Numbered from the stretch's first letter, positions 42,655 through 52,734 are shown. The stretch is 64,000 bases of DNA from G020348385 sp964538085 (GCA_964538085.1 CAZIDF010000020.1:1-64000); one strand, 5' to 3'. Numbers and translations are program-made. The notes: generated by a model not told the origin, from the sequence alone.

Positions 42655-44181
42655 ATGGCCGAAAAAAACACTCAAGTAGCTTCCTATTCCCAGATCAGGA
42701 AAAGCGGCTTGTACTCCGTTCTGGGGAAAACCATCACACCCATCGTCACCTTCCTGATCACCATTTACATCGTTCGCAAGCTGTCGGTCGGGGAATACGG
42801 GATCTATAATGTTTTGCTGGGAGCGATGTATTATATCGGTCTTCTCTCTTCCCTGGGATTGCCCAGCATTTTTCAGCGATACATCCCCGAATTCCACACC
42901 AAAGGGCATTTCGCCAAAATAAGGAAACTGGTCATTCGTGGCTCTATCTACCGGACGGTGCTGGCCGCCTTACTCATCGGGATCATCCTCCTCTTCTCCG
43001 ACCTGTCCGGACGTTTGTTTCAGATCGACGATTGGATGGGTTATTTTCAACTGTTTGCGCTGGCCATCCTGTTTTTCCTGGAAACCGATCTGATCAGCCT
43101 CGCACTCACCTCCCTGTTCCTTCACAAGTACTATGTTATTTCCAACATCGTCTACATACTCATCAGAGCTGCGCTCCTTTATTATTTGTTGAATCGAGGA
43201 TTGAAACTAAAGGGATTGCTGTTGGGCGAAGTGGTGATGTTCGGCATATTCCTCGCCATGCTTATATTTTTTTATCACGCACGTTTTGTCCGCAAGACCC
43301 GGCATGAAAAAGAGGCCGACGAGACAGAATTCCCCGTCAAACGACTGGCCCGGTACGGAGCGCTCAGCTACTTCAACGAGATGGGTGTCATGGTCCTGGA
43401 TGTTTCCACCGATGTTTTTATCATCAGCGCCTTTTTGGGACCCGTTGCAGTCGGGATCTACGCGTTCGCCAACAAGCTGACCGGTATGATCGCCCGTATG
43501 CTGCCGCACTCCCTATTACAGGAGGTCATACGCCCGTCCTTCATCATCAAATACGTGGACTCCGACAGCGACAATGCCCTGAAAAAAATGGGCGATCTTT
43601 TGATCAAGATCATCGCCTTTTTTGCCATCCCCGCCACATTCGCGGTCATCATCCTCGGGGAAAGAATCATCGTTTTGCTGTTCGATCCCAAGTATCTCGA
43701 CAGCCTGCAGGTCCTGTGGATCGTGGTCTCGTTCCTGACAATCCGTCATTTTCAAGGTCCCTTGGGCCTGATACTCCAGTCTCTTGAAAAAGTCAATTTC
43801 TTGTTCTACAGCAAGGTTTTTTCGATCTACAACCTGATCTTGGACCTCATCGTGGTGCAGCGATGGGGGATCACCGGAGTCGCCCTCGTGACAGGCAGTG
43901 CCATCCTGTTCCAGGATATCTTTTTGTACTTTGCGATCAAGAGGGAGGCGGGGTTTTCCCTGTCTTTCCGTCCGCTGATTTCTGTCGCGCTCAATTCCAT
44001 ACCGATGGCCGCGCTTCTGTATTTTATAAAAGATTCCATCACCAACGTGTTCGTGTTTGTCCTTGTGGTGGCTCTGGGGGCCTCGTTGTATTTTGGCACC
44101 TGCTTTTTGCATAAAATTTTCACGGCAGGCGAGCAGGCCGTGATCAATAATATTATCGGCAAACCCCTTTTTAAATTTTAA
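42655..44181 (+). CDS. oligosaccharide flippase (Wzx/MOP family)
   Basis: The 508-residue protein shows about fourteen hydrophobic helices throughout, the family number. The N-terminus SGLYSVLGKTITPIVTFLIT with VGEYGIYNVLLG matches MOP exporters. It flips lipid-linked repeat units across the inner membrane for periplasmic polymerisation by the Wzy-like protein at 21 kb. It is preceded by GGGG four bases from ATG and lies between the GNAT gene and the dehydrogenase gene. Confidence 0.92.
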   Translation: MAEKNTQVASYSQIRKSGLYSVLGKTITPIVTFLITIYIVRKLSVGEYGIYNVLLGAMYYIGLLSSLGLPSIFQRYIPEFHTKGHFAKIRKLVIRGSIYRTVLAALLIGIILLFSDLSGRLFQIDDWMGYFQLFALAILFFLETDLISLALTSLFLHKYYVISNIVYILIRAALLYYLLNRGLKLKGLLLGEVVMFGIFLAMLIFFYHARFVRKTRHEKEADETEFPVKRLARYGALSYFNEMGVMVLDVSTDVFIISAFLGPVAVGIYAFANKLTGMIARMLPHSLLQEVIRPSFIIKYVDSDSDNALKKMGDLLIKIIAFFAIPATFAVIILGERIIVLLFDPKYLDSLQVLWIVVSFLTIRHFQGPLGLILQSLEKVNFLFYSKVFSIYNLILDLIVVQRWGITGVALVTGSAILFQDIFLYFAIKREAGFSLSFRPLISVALNSIPMAALLYFIKDSITNVFVFVLVVALGASLYFGTCFLHKIFTAGEQAVINNIIGKPLFKF

Positions 44182-44195
44182 AGAGGTAAAGCTAT

Positions 44196-45605
44196 ATGAA
44201 AATAGACAGCGTCAGTTTGAGGGAGTATGTGCAAAACTTTGAACAAAAAACACAGCCAGAGGCGAACGAAGAGGAGATTTTCTCCTTGGACAGTCCCGAT
44301 CCGTTTCTGACTATCTCGGTGAAAGACCGGTCAGGCGGTCCGCTGGGATTTTTGGTCATAGACACGCTGATACCGGGTATCTGTTCGGGAGGGATCCGCA
44401 TGGCAACCGATGTCACGGTCGAGGAGGTCACCCACCTCGCCAGAGCCATGACCCATAAATTTGCCTTCAAGAATTCTTTTATCGGCGGAGCCAAAGCAGG
44501 TATCCTGCTCTCTCCCGAGGTCACACCGGACCAAAAAACAGAGGCTCTGGAGCTATTCGGGCAAAGGCTGAGCCCGATCATGAAAAGGCTGTATAGCCCG
44601 GGAGGAGACATCGGCGTAGGCCCTGACGATCTGGACCACGTGAAACGCGGGGCAGGCCTGCACATAACAAAATCCCCCGGAATGTACAAAGGAGGATTCT
44701 CCACGGCGTTCGGTGTTTTTCTTTCAGCCAAGATCCTGGCAGAAAAACGGATCGGTATTTTGTCCGGTTGCTCGATCGCCTTGGAAGGGTACGGGAACGT
44801 GGGCAGACATCTCGCCCGCTTTTTCGACCGAGAAGGATGCAAAATCGTCGCACTTTCCACGATCCGCGGCGGCCTCCACTCAGCAGCAGGACTGGACATC
44901 GACAGGTTGGAGACGCTGGCAGACGAATGGGGCGACTCGGCGGTCGAAAAATATGAAAACGCGGAAAAGATCGAAAAAGAGGATCTTTTCACCGTGGATG
45001 CCAAAATCCTCATCCCCGGAGCTAGAGCCTGGTCCATCCATAGAGAAAACGCAGCAAAGATCCGCGCCAAGGCCGTGATCCCTGCGGCCAATATACCCGT
45101 CACCAGGGAAGCAGCAGAAATCCTGCAGTCATCGGGCATCGTTTACATCCCGGAGTTCGTCACTACCGGAGGAGGAATACTGGGCGGCCAGCTTTTTAAC
45201 AGAGGATTCGAACAAAAAGATGTGATGCACATCATGACCAAAACCTATGAAATCAAACTGGCAAAACTTATCGACCTGGCCGAAGCCCATCAAAATACGA
45301 TCGAAGAACAGGCGCTCCAGATAGCCAAAGGAAATTTCATAAGAGGAAGGGAAGCAGCGGCACACAAACAAAACAGGACCAAGTATTATTTTTTCCTACT
45401 GAAAAAAGAAAAAAGTATCTTGCCGATGATCCACCGGGCGGCCGGCAAGCTTTATTTTCGTCTTCACGACAGGTTCGCCCCGCTCAAAAACCTTCTCAAA
45501 ACCGCGGCCCTGGCCGACGTGTTCCGGTACACTTTGAGTGACATAAAATATTATCCGCCGGAAAGCTTGCAAAAAGATACACAATCTAGTTTAATAGATA
45601 ATTGA
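44196..45605 (+). CDS. Glu/Leu/Phe/Val dehydrogenase family protein
   Basis: The 469-residue enzyme should interconvert an amino acid and 2-oxo acid with ammonia and NAD(P)+. The substrate/catalytic lysines lie in MTHKFAFKN and IGGAKAGI, the conserved aspartate in GGDIGVGPDDL, and the nucleotide site is ALEGYGNVGRHLARFF. The main domains end near residue 390, and an extra 75-residue basic C-terminal tail (HRAAGKLYFRLHDRFAP) is unusual. The position between a flippase and a surface protein is atypical for nitrogen metabolism, suggesting a dedicated ammonia or amino-acid supply for the polymer. GAGG lies before the ATG. Confidence 0.88.
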   Translation: MKIDSVSLREYVQNFEQKTQPEANEEEIFSLDSPDPFLTISVKDRSGGPLGFLVIDTLIPGICSGGIRMATDVTVEEVTHLARAMTHKFAFKNSFIGGAKAGILLSPEVTPDQKTEALELFGQRLSPIMKRLYSPGGDIGVGPDDLDHVKRGAGLHITKSPGMYKGGFSTAFGVFLSAKILAEKRIGILSGCSIALEGYGNVGRHLARFFDREGCKIVALSTIRGGLHSAAGLDIDRLETLADEWGDSAVEKYENAEKIEKEDLFTVDAKILIPGARAWSIHRENAAKIRAKAVIPAANIPVTREAAEILQSSGIVYIPEFVTTGGGILGGQLFNRGFEQKDVMHIMTKTYEIKLAKLIDLAEAHQNTIEEQALQIAKGNFIRGREAAAHKQNRTKYYFFLLKKEKSILPMIHRAAGKLYFRLHDRFAPLKNLLKTAALADVFRYTLSDIKYYPPESLQKDTQSSLIDN

Positions 45606-45615
45606 AGCGAGATTC

Positions 45616-48600
45616 GTGGCGCCAAATAAAATGAAAAAACCCATCCTTGGAATCTATGTCGCCTTCCTGTTCGTCATAGCGGTCATACCCCTCTCAGCAA
45701 CGACTTATTATGTCAACCCGTTAACAGGCAGCGACTCGAACAACGGCCTTTCCACAAGCACACCCTGGAGGACGGTCAGCAAAGTCAACAATTCCATGTC
45801 GGGCTTTAAGCCTGGTGACTTCATTTTATTCAGGGGCGGAAGCTCGTTTTCAGACGCCAACCTCTTCATAACCTGTCAGGGCACATCGGGCACTCCGATA
45901 ACCTTCGGCTCTTACGGCACCGGACGCCCCAAGTTCAACTCGAGAGCTATCCTGTGCGATCACGGATACGGGTACATCACCATCGACAATTTCGAGGTCG
46001 CCAACGCGAACAGCGATGGGATCGCTTTTTATAAAAGAAACGGATGGCAGTACGAAATCAAGATCACGAACTGTTATGTTCACGGCGCCGGCAATTGCGG
46101 CATCATTCTCCTTTCGGTCGATGGCTACCTGGTGGAGGATTGTATTGTTTATGGTTCGTATAACGGGAATATTTATGCGTACGGCTCCAATTATCCGATC
46201 AAAAACGGCGTGATCCGCGGCTGTGTATCGTACGACACCATCCAAAACGATGGGATCGGAATCCATAAGGGCGACTACGGCGAGCCGTGCGGGTCCAATC
46301 ACCGCATCACCAGCTGCAGGACCTACCGGAATGCCGAAGAAGGGATCGACATCAACTCCGGTACGAATGTCGTTATCCTGGGTTGTGTGTCCTACGAGGA
46401 TGACTATGCAGGGATCATCATCGAATCGGATAATTGCACGGTACGCCGGAGTAAATTCTATAACGGCCACGTCGGGATACACGTCGGTGCTAGCAATGTC
46501 ACCCTTGAGAGCAATCTTATCTACTCCAACGGACAAGACCAGATACTGATCGAGCCTTACAGGGATGTATCCGGCATCAACATTTATCACAACACCATCG
46601 TCGCCGGCCCGAACAGCACGCGAATCATCCTGAACATCAGCCCCCGGGCACGCAATATCACGGCCAAAAACAATATCTTCGCTTCCACACAGTACAGCTT
46701 CCCCAATACCTATGTCCGATTCATGGATGGGGCCTCCCCTGCAAGCTCCGGCAGCCATTTCGATTACAATGTCTACTGGAGACGGGACGACAACAGCAGC
46801 TCCTTATGGTATGCGGGGGGTGCAAACAGAAGCTTTGCAGCCTGGCAATCCTCAGGGCAGGATACCCACGGCCAGTGGGCAGATCCTCGTTTTAATAGCC
46901 TGAGCGGCAGCGATTTCCACCTGCTTTCCACTTCCCCTTGCAGGGATGCAGGAACGAACGTCGGTGTCCTTCGGGACTATGAAGGGACTCCCATACCACA
47001 GGGAATCGCTCCCGATGTCGGCGCCATGGAATACGGAAGCGGAACCCCTCCTCCTCCACCGCCCATCTCTATCCAAGCAAAAATCAGCGCCTCGCCCGCA
47101 TCGGGCGAAGTCCCGTTGACTGTCAGATTCCAGGGATCTGCATCGGGCGGAGCCCCGCCTTACAGCTACCGCTGGCAGTCCAGTGACGGGGCAACCTCCA
47201 CAGAACAAAATCCCACCCACACCTTCGAACAGATCGGAACCTACACCGTCACGCTCACCGTGACAGACAGTCAAAACAAAAGCGACAGCGACAACATAAG
47301 CATCCAGGTATACGACATATCTCAAGATCCCCTTAAGGCGGTCCTTTCCGCTTCCAAAACTTCAGGATTGGCCCCCCTGACCGTTAAATTTACGGCAACG
47401 GCGACAGGCGGAGCCTCTCCCTACACATTCTCCTGGAACTTCGGGGATGGGAACTCTTCCACTCACCAAAGTCCGACCCATTCCTTCGCCCAAAGCGGGA
47501 CTTTCGGAGTGACCTTGACCGTGACAGATGGCCACAACTTCAAGGCTGTCAAAACGATCAACATCAAAGTCAGCGATGCAAATCTTCCCGCCGATTTTGC
47601 TTGCACTCCTAGCCGTCTCGTATCTGGTGCCGCCAGCACCGGCGATAAAACGCCGGCTCAACACTTCCACATCCTGGACAAAGCCCTCGGGCATCTGAAC
47701 TGGAGCATAACGACAGACCGAGAATGGCTCTCCTGCTCACCGAAATCGGGAACAGGAAGCGGAAGGGTCAGCGTGAATATCGATCCAGCAGGACTCGCTC
47801 CAGGAGAACATCTGGGAGCGATCAGGATAACCGCGCCCAATGCCCCGGTGTCCCCTCAATATGTCAATATCATTCTCAACGTGTATAATCAGGATTCCTC
47901 TCCGATCGGTTCGATAGACTCCCCCCAAGAGGGAACGGTTGTCTCAGGGAATTTTCCGCTGTCCGGCTGGGCATTGGACGACATATGCGTCACGAACGTC
48001 GCGATCAAAAGAGAGGCTCATCCAAACGACATCGCCGCCAATATCGGACCGGATGGGCTGGTCCACCTCGGAGATGCGTTTTTTTGCGAAGACGTGCGGC
48101 AAGATATCCCGAAAACTTATCCCGATCACCCGCTGACCAACTTAGCCGGTTGGGGATTTGTCCTTCAGAGCTACCAACTGCCCAACATGGGAAATGGATC
48201 TGTCACCCTTCATGCCATCGCCTACGATTCGAGCGGACAGGCCTCGGAGCTGGGCACCAGGACGGTCATCGCCAACAACGCGGGCCGCACCCTGCCCTTC
48301 GGCTCCATCGACACACCGGAAAGCGGCGAACAGATCTCCGGTGCGGAGTACAAAGCTCAAGGATGGGTCCTGACTCCTCCGCCCAATTTCATACCGACAG
48401 ATGGAAGCACGATCTGGGTTTGGTTGGATGGAAAAAGGATAAAAAATCCGGTATATAACCAGTACCGCGAAGATATCGCGGCCCTATTTCCGGAGTATCA
48501 CAATGCGCAAGGCGCCGGCGGACTCTATTCTTTCAATCCCAGTATGCTCAAAGATGGGCCGCACACGATGGTCTGGAGTGCAACGGACGAAGCCGGAGAC

Positions 48601-49095
48601 GCGGATGCCATCGACGGCAGGTATTTCCTGGTCTTTAACCCGGATTTGCCCTCTATCCAACCCCGATACCTGGAACTGAAGAACATTTATCAACAGGATA
48701 CATCCGGGAATGTGGACCTCCAGATCGAAGAGATCAGGATGGGCTACGCTCTGGAACCCAACCCGGATATACAACCGGACGGTCAGGACAGTGTCGCGTT
48801 CGAAGTCGAGGAAATGGAACCCATAGAGATCAAATTCAAGACGAATGTCGTAGATACGGGAAGTTATTTCGGATGGGGAGAGAATGAATGGGAGACCCTC
48901 CCCCTGGGGACCACACTGAAGCAGGATGAGGGAGTCTTCTGCTGGATCCCGACACCCGGGTTCCACGGGACATATGAGTTCCATTTTGCCTACAGCGACG
49001 GCACATACATCAGCAAGCCCTTGCGGGTGAGAGTGCAAATCATTCCCAAGTCCTCTGATACCGGCAAAAAGAAACAGAAAAAGATTATACGATAG
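45616..49095 (+). CDS. secreted beta-helix / PKD / BACON surface protein
   Basis: The 1159-residue protein has a signal peptide (ending near PLSATTYYV) and a beta-helix (about 30-475) closely similar to that of the 34947 gene, with shared SDSNNGLSTSTPWRTVSKVN and GSYGTGRPKFNSRAI stretches. Two PKD domains follow (about 483-650, core YSFRWQSSDG/FSWNFGDGNSST types), one BACON-like domain (about 660-750), two Ig-like modules with GWALDD and GWVLTPP cores, and a C-terminal Ig-like part. The end is basic (GKKKQKKIIR) with no sorting signal. GTG start; an ATG five codons on (MKKPILG) is an alternative. No dockerin is present, unlike its paralogue. It is probably a polymer-binding or polymer-cleaving surface protein. 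Confidence 0.85.
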   Translation: MAPNKMKKPILGIYVAFLFVIAVIPLSATTYYVNPLTGSDSNNGLSTSTPWRTVSKVNNSMSGFKPGDFILFRGGSSFSDANLFITCQGTSGTPITFGSYGTGRPKFNSRAILCDHGYGYITIDNFEVANANSDGIAFYKRNGWQYEIKITNCYVHGAGNCGIILLSVDGYLVEDCIVYGSYNGNIYAYGSNYPIKNGVIRGCVSYDTIQNDGIGIHKGDYGEPCGSNHRITSCRTYRNAEEGIDINSGTNVVILGCVSYEDDYAGIIIESDNCTVRRSKFYNGHVGIHVGASNVTLESNLIYSNGQDQILIEPYRDVSGINIYHNTIVAGPNSTRIILNISPRARNITAKNNIFASTQYSFPNTYVRFMDGASPASSGSHFDYNVYWRRDDNSSSLWYAGGANRSFAAWQSSGQDTHGQWADPRFNSLSGSDFHLLSTSPCRDAGTNVGVLRDYEGTPIPQGIAPDVGAMEYGSGTPPPPPPISIQAKISASPASGEVPLTVRFQGSASGGAPPYSYRWQSSDGATSTEQNPTHTFEQIGTYTVTLTVTDSQNKSDSDNISIQVYDISQDPLKAVLSASKTSGLAPLTVKFTATATGGASPYTFSWNFGDGNSSTHQSPTHSFAQSGTFGVTLTVTDGHNFKAVKTINIKVSDANLPADFACTPSRLVSGAASTGDKTPAQHFHILDKALGHLNWSITTDREWLSCSPKSGTGSGRVSVNIDPAGLAPGEHLGAIRITAPNAPVSPQYVNIILNVYNQDSSPIGSIDSPQEGTVVSGNFPLSGWALDDICVTNVAIKREAHPNDIAANIGPDGLVHLGDAFFCEDVRQDIPKTYPDHPLTNLAGWGFVLQSYQLPNMGNGSVTLHAIAYDSSGQASELGTRTVIANNAGRTLPFGSIDTPESGEQISGAEYKAQGWVLTPPPNFIPTDGSTIWVWLDGKRIKNPVYNQYREDIAALFPEYHNAQGAGGLYSFNPSMLKDGPHTMVWSATDEAGDADAIDGRYFLVFNPDLPSIQPRYLELKNIYQQDTSGNVDLQIEEIRMGYALEPNPDIQPDGQDSVAFEVEEMEPIEIKFKTNVVDTGSYFGWGENEWETLPLGTTLKQDEGVFCWIPTPGFHGTYEFHFAYSDGTYISKPLRVRVQIIPKSSDTGKKKQKKIIR

Positions 49096-49103
49096 ATCCC
49101 TTC

Positions 49104-50279
49104 ATGGAAAAGGTGACAATCCACACCCTTCGCCGTCTGCTTGACTACATCGATCATAAAGGATGGGAAGGCTATGATCCCTACGATGCCCTCAATTCCC
49201 TTCCTTTGCTGAAGCTGCCGAACAAGTGGCTGCGCGTGGCTCCCACCGTTTTTTTCCGTCTCTCCCCCATCAACTTCAGAAAACTGTTCTTTGTCAAAAA
49301 GGGGATCAACCCCAAAGCCATGGGGCTACTGCTCAGCTCCTATTCCCTTCTCCACCGGATGAAGATTGTCCCGTCGCTCGAAAATGCCGACAGGATCTTC
49401 GACTGGCTTTGCCAAAACGCTGCCGCCGGGTACAGCGGGAACGGCTGGGGATACAACTTTCCCTGGCAATCCCGGGACCGCCTTTTGGAGAGGGGCATAC
49501 CCACGATCGTCAACACCTCTTTCATCGGACACGGCATCCTCGACTATTACGACCGGTCGGGAAATCAAAAAGCGCTGGAAGTCGCGCGCAGTTCGTGCGA
49601 ATTCTTCCTGAAGGATCTGAACATCCGGGAGACAAAAGAAGGGATCTGCTTCAGCTACTCCCCTGTCGAGAATAACATGGTCCACAACGCCAACGCTCTC
49701 GGGGCATCTTTGCTGGCACGTGTTTCCTCGTACACCCAAGAAAAAACGCTTTTGGAATGGGCAAAAAAGTCTTTCGATTTCACCCTCCATCACCAGCAAG
49801 AAAACGGACTCTGGGCCTACAGCATTTACCCGGAAACAGGGCATGTGAGGGTCCAAACCGACTGGCACCAAGGATTCATCCTGGATAGTTTGATGTGGTT
49901 CATAAGTGCTGCCGATCCTGCGGATGAAAGGTACAAAAAAGCGCTGATCAAGGGGGCGGAGTTTTACAAATCCCAATTCACAGAGCATGGGATGAGTTAT
50001 TGGCGGGCGCCCAAGATGTGGCCTGCCGATATCCACAACCAGGCCCAGGGCATCATCACCTTTGCAAAACTGGAGGAATTCCTTCCCGGCAGCATCCAAA
50101 CGTCCGAACGGATCGCCCGGTGGACCATGGACAATATGTGGAACAAAAAGAAAGGGTTCTTCTACTACCAAAAATGGCCGCTGTACACCAACCGGATCGC
50201 CTATTTCCGCTGGGCTCAAGCCTGGATGCTCCTCGCCCTGGCCACCCAGCTCTTTCACTCACAACCCACAACGGCATAA
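49104..50279 (+). CDS. predicted (alpha/alpha)-toroid protein of unknown function
   Basis: The 391-residue cytoplasmic-looking protein has repeating helix pairs with W/Y/H/N motifs (SGNGWGYNFPWQS, NTSFIGHGILDYY, HNANALGASLLARV, DWHQGFILDSLMWF). These resemble six-hairpin glycosidase/epimerase or prenyltransferase-like toroids. Aromatic and His residues at repeat junctions would form a central pocket. I cannot assign a reaction. It follows the beta-helix gene by 8 bp and precedes the palindromic promoter. Such genes are often found in polysaccharide loci. Confidence 0.7.
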   Translation: MEKVTIHTLRRLLDYIDHKGWEGYDPYDALNSLPLLKLPNKWLRVAPTVFFRLSPINFRKLFFVKKGINPKAMGLLLSSYSLLHRMKIVPSLENADRIFDWLCQNAAAGYSGNGWGYNFPWQSRDRLLERGIPTIVNTSFIGHGILDYYDRSGNQKALEVARSSCEFFLKDLNIRETKEGICFSYSPVENNMVHNANALGASLLARVSSYTQEKTLLEWAKKSFDFTLHHQQENGLWAYSIYPETGHVRVQTDWHQGFILDSLMWFISAADPADERYKKALIKGAEFYKSQFTEHGMSYWRAPKMWPADIHNQAQGIITFAKLEEFLPGSIQTSERIARWTMDNMWNKKKGFFYYQKWPLYTNRIAYFRWAQAWMLLALATQLFHSQPTTA

Positions 50280-50306
50280 CGATTTTGGAGATGTTTCCCA
50301 TTCCCG

Positions 50307-50344
50307 TTGAAAAAATCTTTCTGCTGTTTTATAATATAAAACAG
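50307..50344 (+). promoter_or_regulatory. consensus promoter with embedded 21-bp palindrome (candidate autoregulatory operator)
   Basis: TTGAAA (50307-50312) and TATAAT (50330-50335) are 17 bp apart. The -10 lies inside a perfect palindrome, CTGTTTTATA and its complement around one A (50324-50344). The ATG of the next gene begins two bases after it, so the transcript would be leaderless or nearly so. The identical palindrome recurs at 63922. Confidence 0.75.
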
Positions 50345-50345
50345 C

Positions 50346-50966
50346 ATGTTTATCACCAGCACTCGGGAAAAAATATTGCGGCTTTATTTCGACCGGCCTT
50401 GGTTGCATATTCATCTGAGAGGGGTCGCCCGAAGAGCCGAGGTGAATCCACAAAATGCTCACAAATACCTGCAAGAGTTTGTCCAGGAGGGATTGTTGTT
50501 GAAAAGCGAATCGCCTCAATTTGACTTGTACCGGCTCAATCCCAAAAATGCCCCCGTATTTAAACTATTCGAGCTGTTCGAGCTCAGGAGGAGAGATGAA
50601 TTTTTTGCCAGCAACATCGTCCTTGCCCAAAGACTCCTTAAATACATGCAAATTTTGAGAAAACTTTCCGGAGATAAAGTCCGCATCGTCGTTCTACACG
50701 GACCTGCGGCCCGGGGAGAATGGACAGAAGGTGGCGAAGTCCATATTCTGACCGATTCCCCCGCTCAGAAAGAGGCCGTCGACAAAGTCAGACACATGTT
50801 CAAAATCTCATCCATGGATATGGCAGTGGATAACATGAAACAGGGCTTCAGGAAAAAATCGGATTTTTTTTCCGCTCTCTGGAGGGATAGGATCGTCCTG
50901 TACAATGAATTTTTGTTTTGGGAGATGATCAGGGAATCACAAACGAGCAGAAGCCGGGTGATTTGA
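50346..50966 (+). CDS. winged-helix protein with degenerate nucleotidyltransferase domain
   Basis: The 206-residue protein begins with a winged helix-turn-helix (about 5-60: LRGVARRAEVNPQNAHKYLQ). A nucleotidyltransferase-like domain follows (about 100-190). Its motif reads HGPAARGEWTEGGEVHI where active members have G-S-x-A-R-G then D-x-D; here the Asp pair is replaced by E-V-H, so catalysis is doubtful. Binding of a nucleotide as effector is possible. Its start codon is two bases after a palindrome that overlaps its own -10, which suggests autorepression. It lacks a ribosome site. It sits between the toroid and decarboxylase genes. Confidence 0.78.
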   Translation: MFITSTREKILRLYFDRPWLHIHLRGVARRAEVNPQNAHKYLQEFVQEGLLLKSESPQFDLYRLNPKNAPVFKLFELFELRRRDEFFASNIVLAQRLLKYMQILRKLSGDKVRIVVLHGPAARGEWTEGGEVHILTDSPAQKEAVDKVRHMFKISSMDMAVDNMKQGFRKKSDFFSALWRDRIVLYNEFLFWEMIRESQTSRSRVI

Positions 50967-51006
50967 CTTTCATGAAACCGGGTGATAAATAAAAGATCAG
51001 GGAAAA

Positions 51007-52320
51007 ATGAAGCACGACGCAATCAAAGTGGCCGAACAGTTCGGAACGCCCGTCTACATGATCCATGAAGCCCATCTCAAGAAGAGTTTTGACCGCTTTC
51101 GCTCCGCATTCGAGCAACATTGGGAAAATGTCGAAGTCTCCTATTCTGTGAAAACCAACTATCTGCCCGCCATCGTCCACAAAATGCACTCCATCGGAGC
51201 GAAAATCGAAGTCGTCTCCGAATTCGAGCTCTATCTGGCCCTGAAAACAGGGATCCCGGGAAAGGATATCATCTTCAACGGGCCGTGCAAGATGGACGGC
51301 GCCATCGACTTTGCCCTCAAAAATGGCGTCGACCACATCAACGCCGACAGTGCCGCAGAGCTGGACAGGATCGACCGGGCCGGAAAACAGCATGGCAAAA
51401 AAGTGGGGGTGGGCTTAAGGATCAACACCGAGGAAGCCTGGAAGAAATTCGGGATTCCTATAGAGCATGCCGCCGAAGCCATCCAGAAGGCCTCGAAAAA
51501 CGAGAACATCGCGATCCGCGGTATCCATGCCCATATCGGGGCCAACGTGGATCCCGCCATCTATGTGACTGTCCTGGAAAAAATCATGGGTTTGATGCAC
51601 GGGCTCCATTCACAGGGCATCACTTTCGAGTTTATCGACATGGGAGGGGGCTATCCCGTTCCTGGACTGGGGCGGTGGGGTAATCCGTTCAAAAACCTGA
51701 TGGTCAGCATCCTTGCGGTAAATTTTCAGAAACTGAAAATGGGAAAAATCGCAAAGATGATCTCGCGCTACAAAAACTATGACGCCGAATTCAAGCCTCC
51801 TCACGAGATAGAGACATACGGGAAGAAAATCGGTTCGGCGTTGAGACAAAAGACGAAACAATACGGTCTCCCGCCTCTAAAACTCATTCTCGAACCGGGA
51901 AGGTACATCGTGAGCAGCGCGGTGACCCTGCTGACCAAGGTGCTGGACATCAAAGACTATGAAGAAAAGTGGGTGATGGTGGACGGCGGCACAAACCTGG
52001 CCGGCTCTACCGAGACGCAGGCACACCACGTGTTGAACATCAGCAACGATTCTGAGGAAAAAGAAAACGTCATCCTGGCCGGACCGCTATGTCACGGAGG
52101 AGACATCCTCAGCAATTCCGCCAAAATCGCGCCCATCCGTCTTGGGGATATCATCGCCATAAAGGATGTAGGGGCGTACAACATTTCCCAGTCCCGGCAG
52201 TTTATCACCCCTCGGGCAAATGCAGTTTTGGTCCGTGAAACCGGGGAAATGGAAGAAGTCCGCAGACGGGAGAATTTCGAAGATATCCTCATCCTCGATT
52301 CTCCGTTCCTCAATAAATGA
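51007..52320 (+). CDS. PLP-dependent decarboxylase (diaminopimelate/ornithine decarboxylase fold III)
   Basis: The 437-residue enzyme has the PLP-lysine motif VSYSVKTNYLP near residue 46, the glycine-rich phosphate loop MGGGYP, EPGR, and the C-terminal PLCHGGDIL (catalytic Cys) and VGAYNISQ (Tyr). It would decarboxylate an amino acid to an amine. In exosortase-A polysaccharide loci a similar decarboxylase sits with an AMP-ligase and an ACP, both of which are present at 55.9-57.7 kb. The substrate is not predictable. The ATG follows CAGGGA. A role in lysine synthesis (lysA) is possible but the context argues against it. Confidence 0.87.
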   Translation: MKHDAIKVAEQFGTPVYMIHEAHLKKSFDRFRSAFEQHWENVEVSYSVKTNYLPAIVHKMHSIGAKIEVVSEFELYLALKTGIPGKDIIFNGPCKMDGAIDFALKNGVDHINADSAAELDRIDRAGKQHGKKVGVGLRINTEEAWKKFGIPIEHAAEAIQKASKNENIAIRGIHAHIGANVDPAIYVTVLEKIMGLMHGLHSQGITFEFIDMGGGYPVPGLGRWGNPFKNLMVSILAVNFQKLKMGKIAKMISRYKNYDAEFKPPHEIETYGKKIGSALRQKTKQYGLPPLKLILEPGRYIVSSAVTLLTKVLDIKDYEEKWVMVDGGTNLAGSTETQAHHVLNISNDSEEKENVILAGPLCHGGDILSNSAKIAPIRLGDIIAIKDVGAYNISQSRQFITPRANAVLVRETGEMEEVRRRENFEDILILDSPFLNK

Positions 52321-52335
52321 GCAGGGAGGACTGTC

Positions 52336-52728
52336 ATGATGGAAACATTTTACGCGTGGATAGGATTCGTTATTATCCTCGTTTTTCTGGGAGCACTTAT
52401 CTCTTTGTTCCTGATGTGGTACGGAGCAGGCCTTTCTGGAATCGGAAAAGCCAATTTCTGGCGGTCCCTTTGCGCTGCCCTTATCACCTCTGTAACGACC
52501 TACCTGATAGCCCTTGCAGCCCTGATGGCCGGTCCCCCCGGAATAACCCTTTACGGTCTCGGTTTCGGGCTTTTCCTGTCCTTTTTCATTCTCAAATGGA
52601 TCTACAAGACATCTTTCCTCAAAGCACTGGGACCATGGATTTTTTTCCTGATCTCCCAAGCTCTGGCCATATTTTTAGGAATCCAGCTGTTTATCGGCAG
52701 CTTGAAGGACCTGATGGCGATTGTCTGA
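52336..52728 (+). CDS. small integral membrane protein
   Basis: The 130-residue protein has four hydrophobic segments (about 7-28, 45-68, 69-92 and 98-120) and only a few charged residues. No family motif is recognised. It follows the decarboxylase by 15 bp with GGGAGG seven bases before ATG, so it is well expressed in the same transcript. Its function is unknown. Confidence 0.7.
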   Translation: MMETFYAWIGFVIILVFLGALISLFLMWYGAGLSGIGKANFWRSLCAALITSVTTYLIALAALMAGPPGITLYGLGFGLFLSFFILKWIYKTSFLKALGPWIFFLISQALAIFLGIQLFIGSLKDLMAIV

Positions 52729-52734
52729 GACCTC

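Noticed and set aside
45850..46758. Long minus-strand frame opposite the second beta-helix gene
   Set aside because: It is antisense to a repeated domain and is mirrored opposite the paralogue at 35.2-35.8 kb, as expected for a shadow of conserved coding sequence.
51007..52320. Calling the PLP decarboxylase lysA
   Set aside because: No lysine-pathway genes are nearby, and the context of AMP-ligase, ACP and polysaccharide genes favours a specialised decarboxylase.
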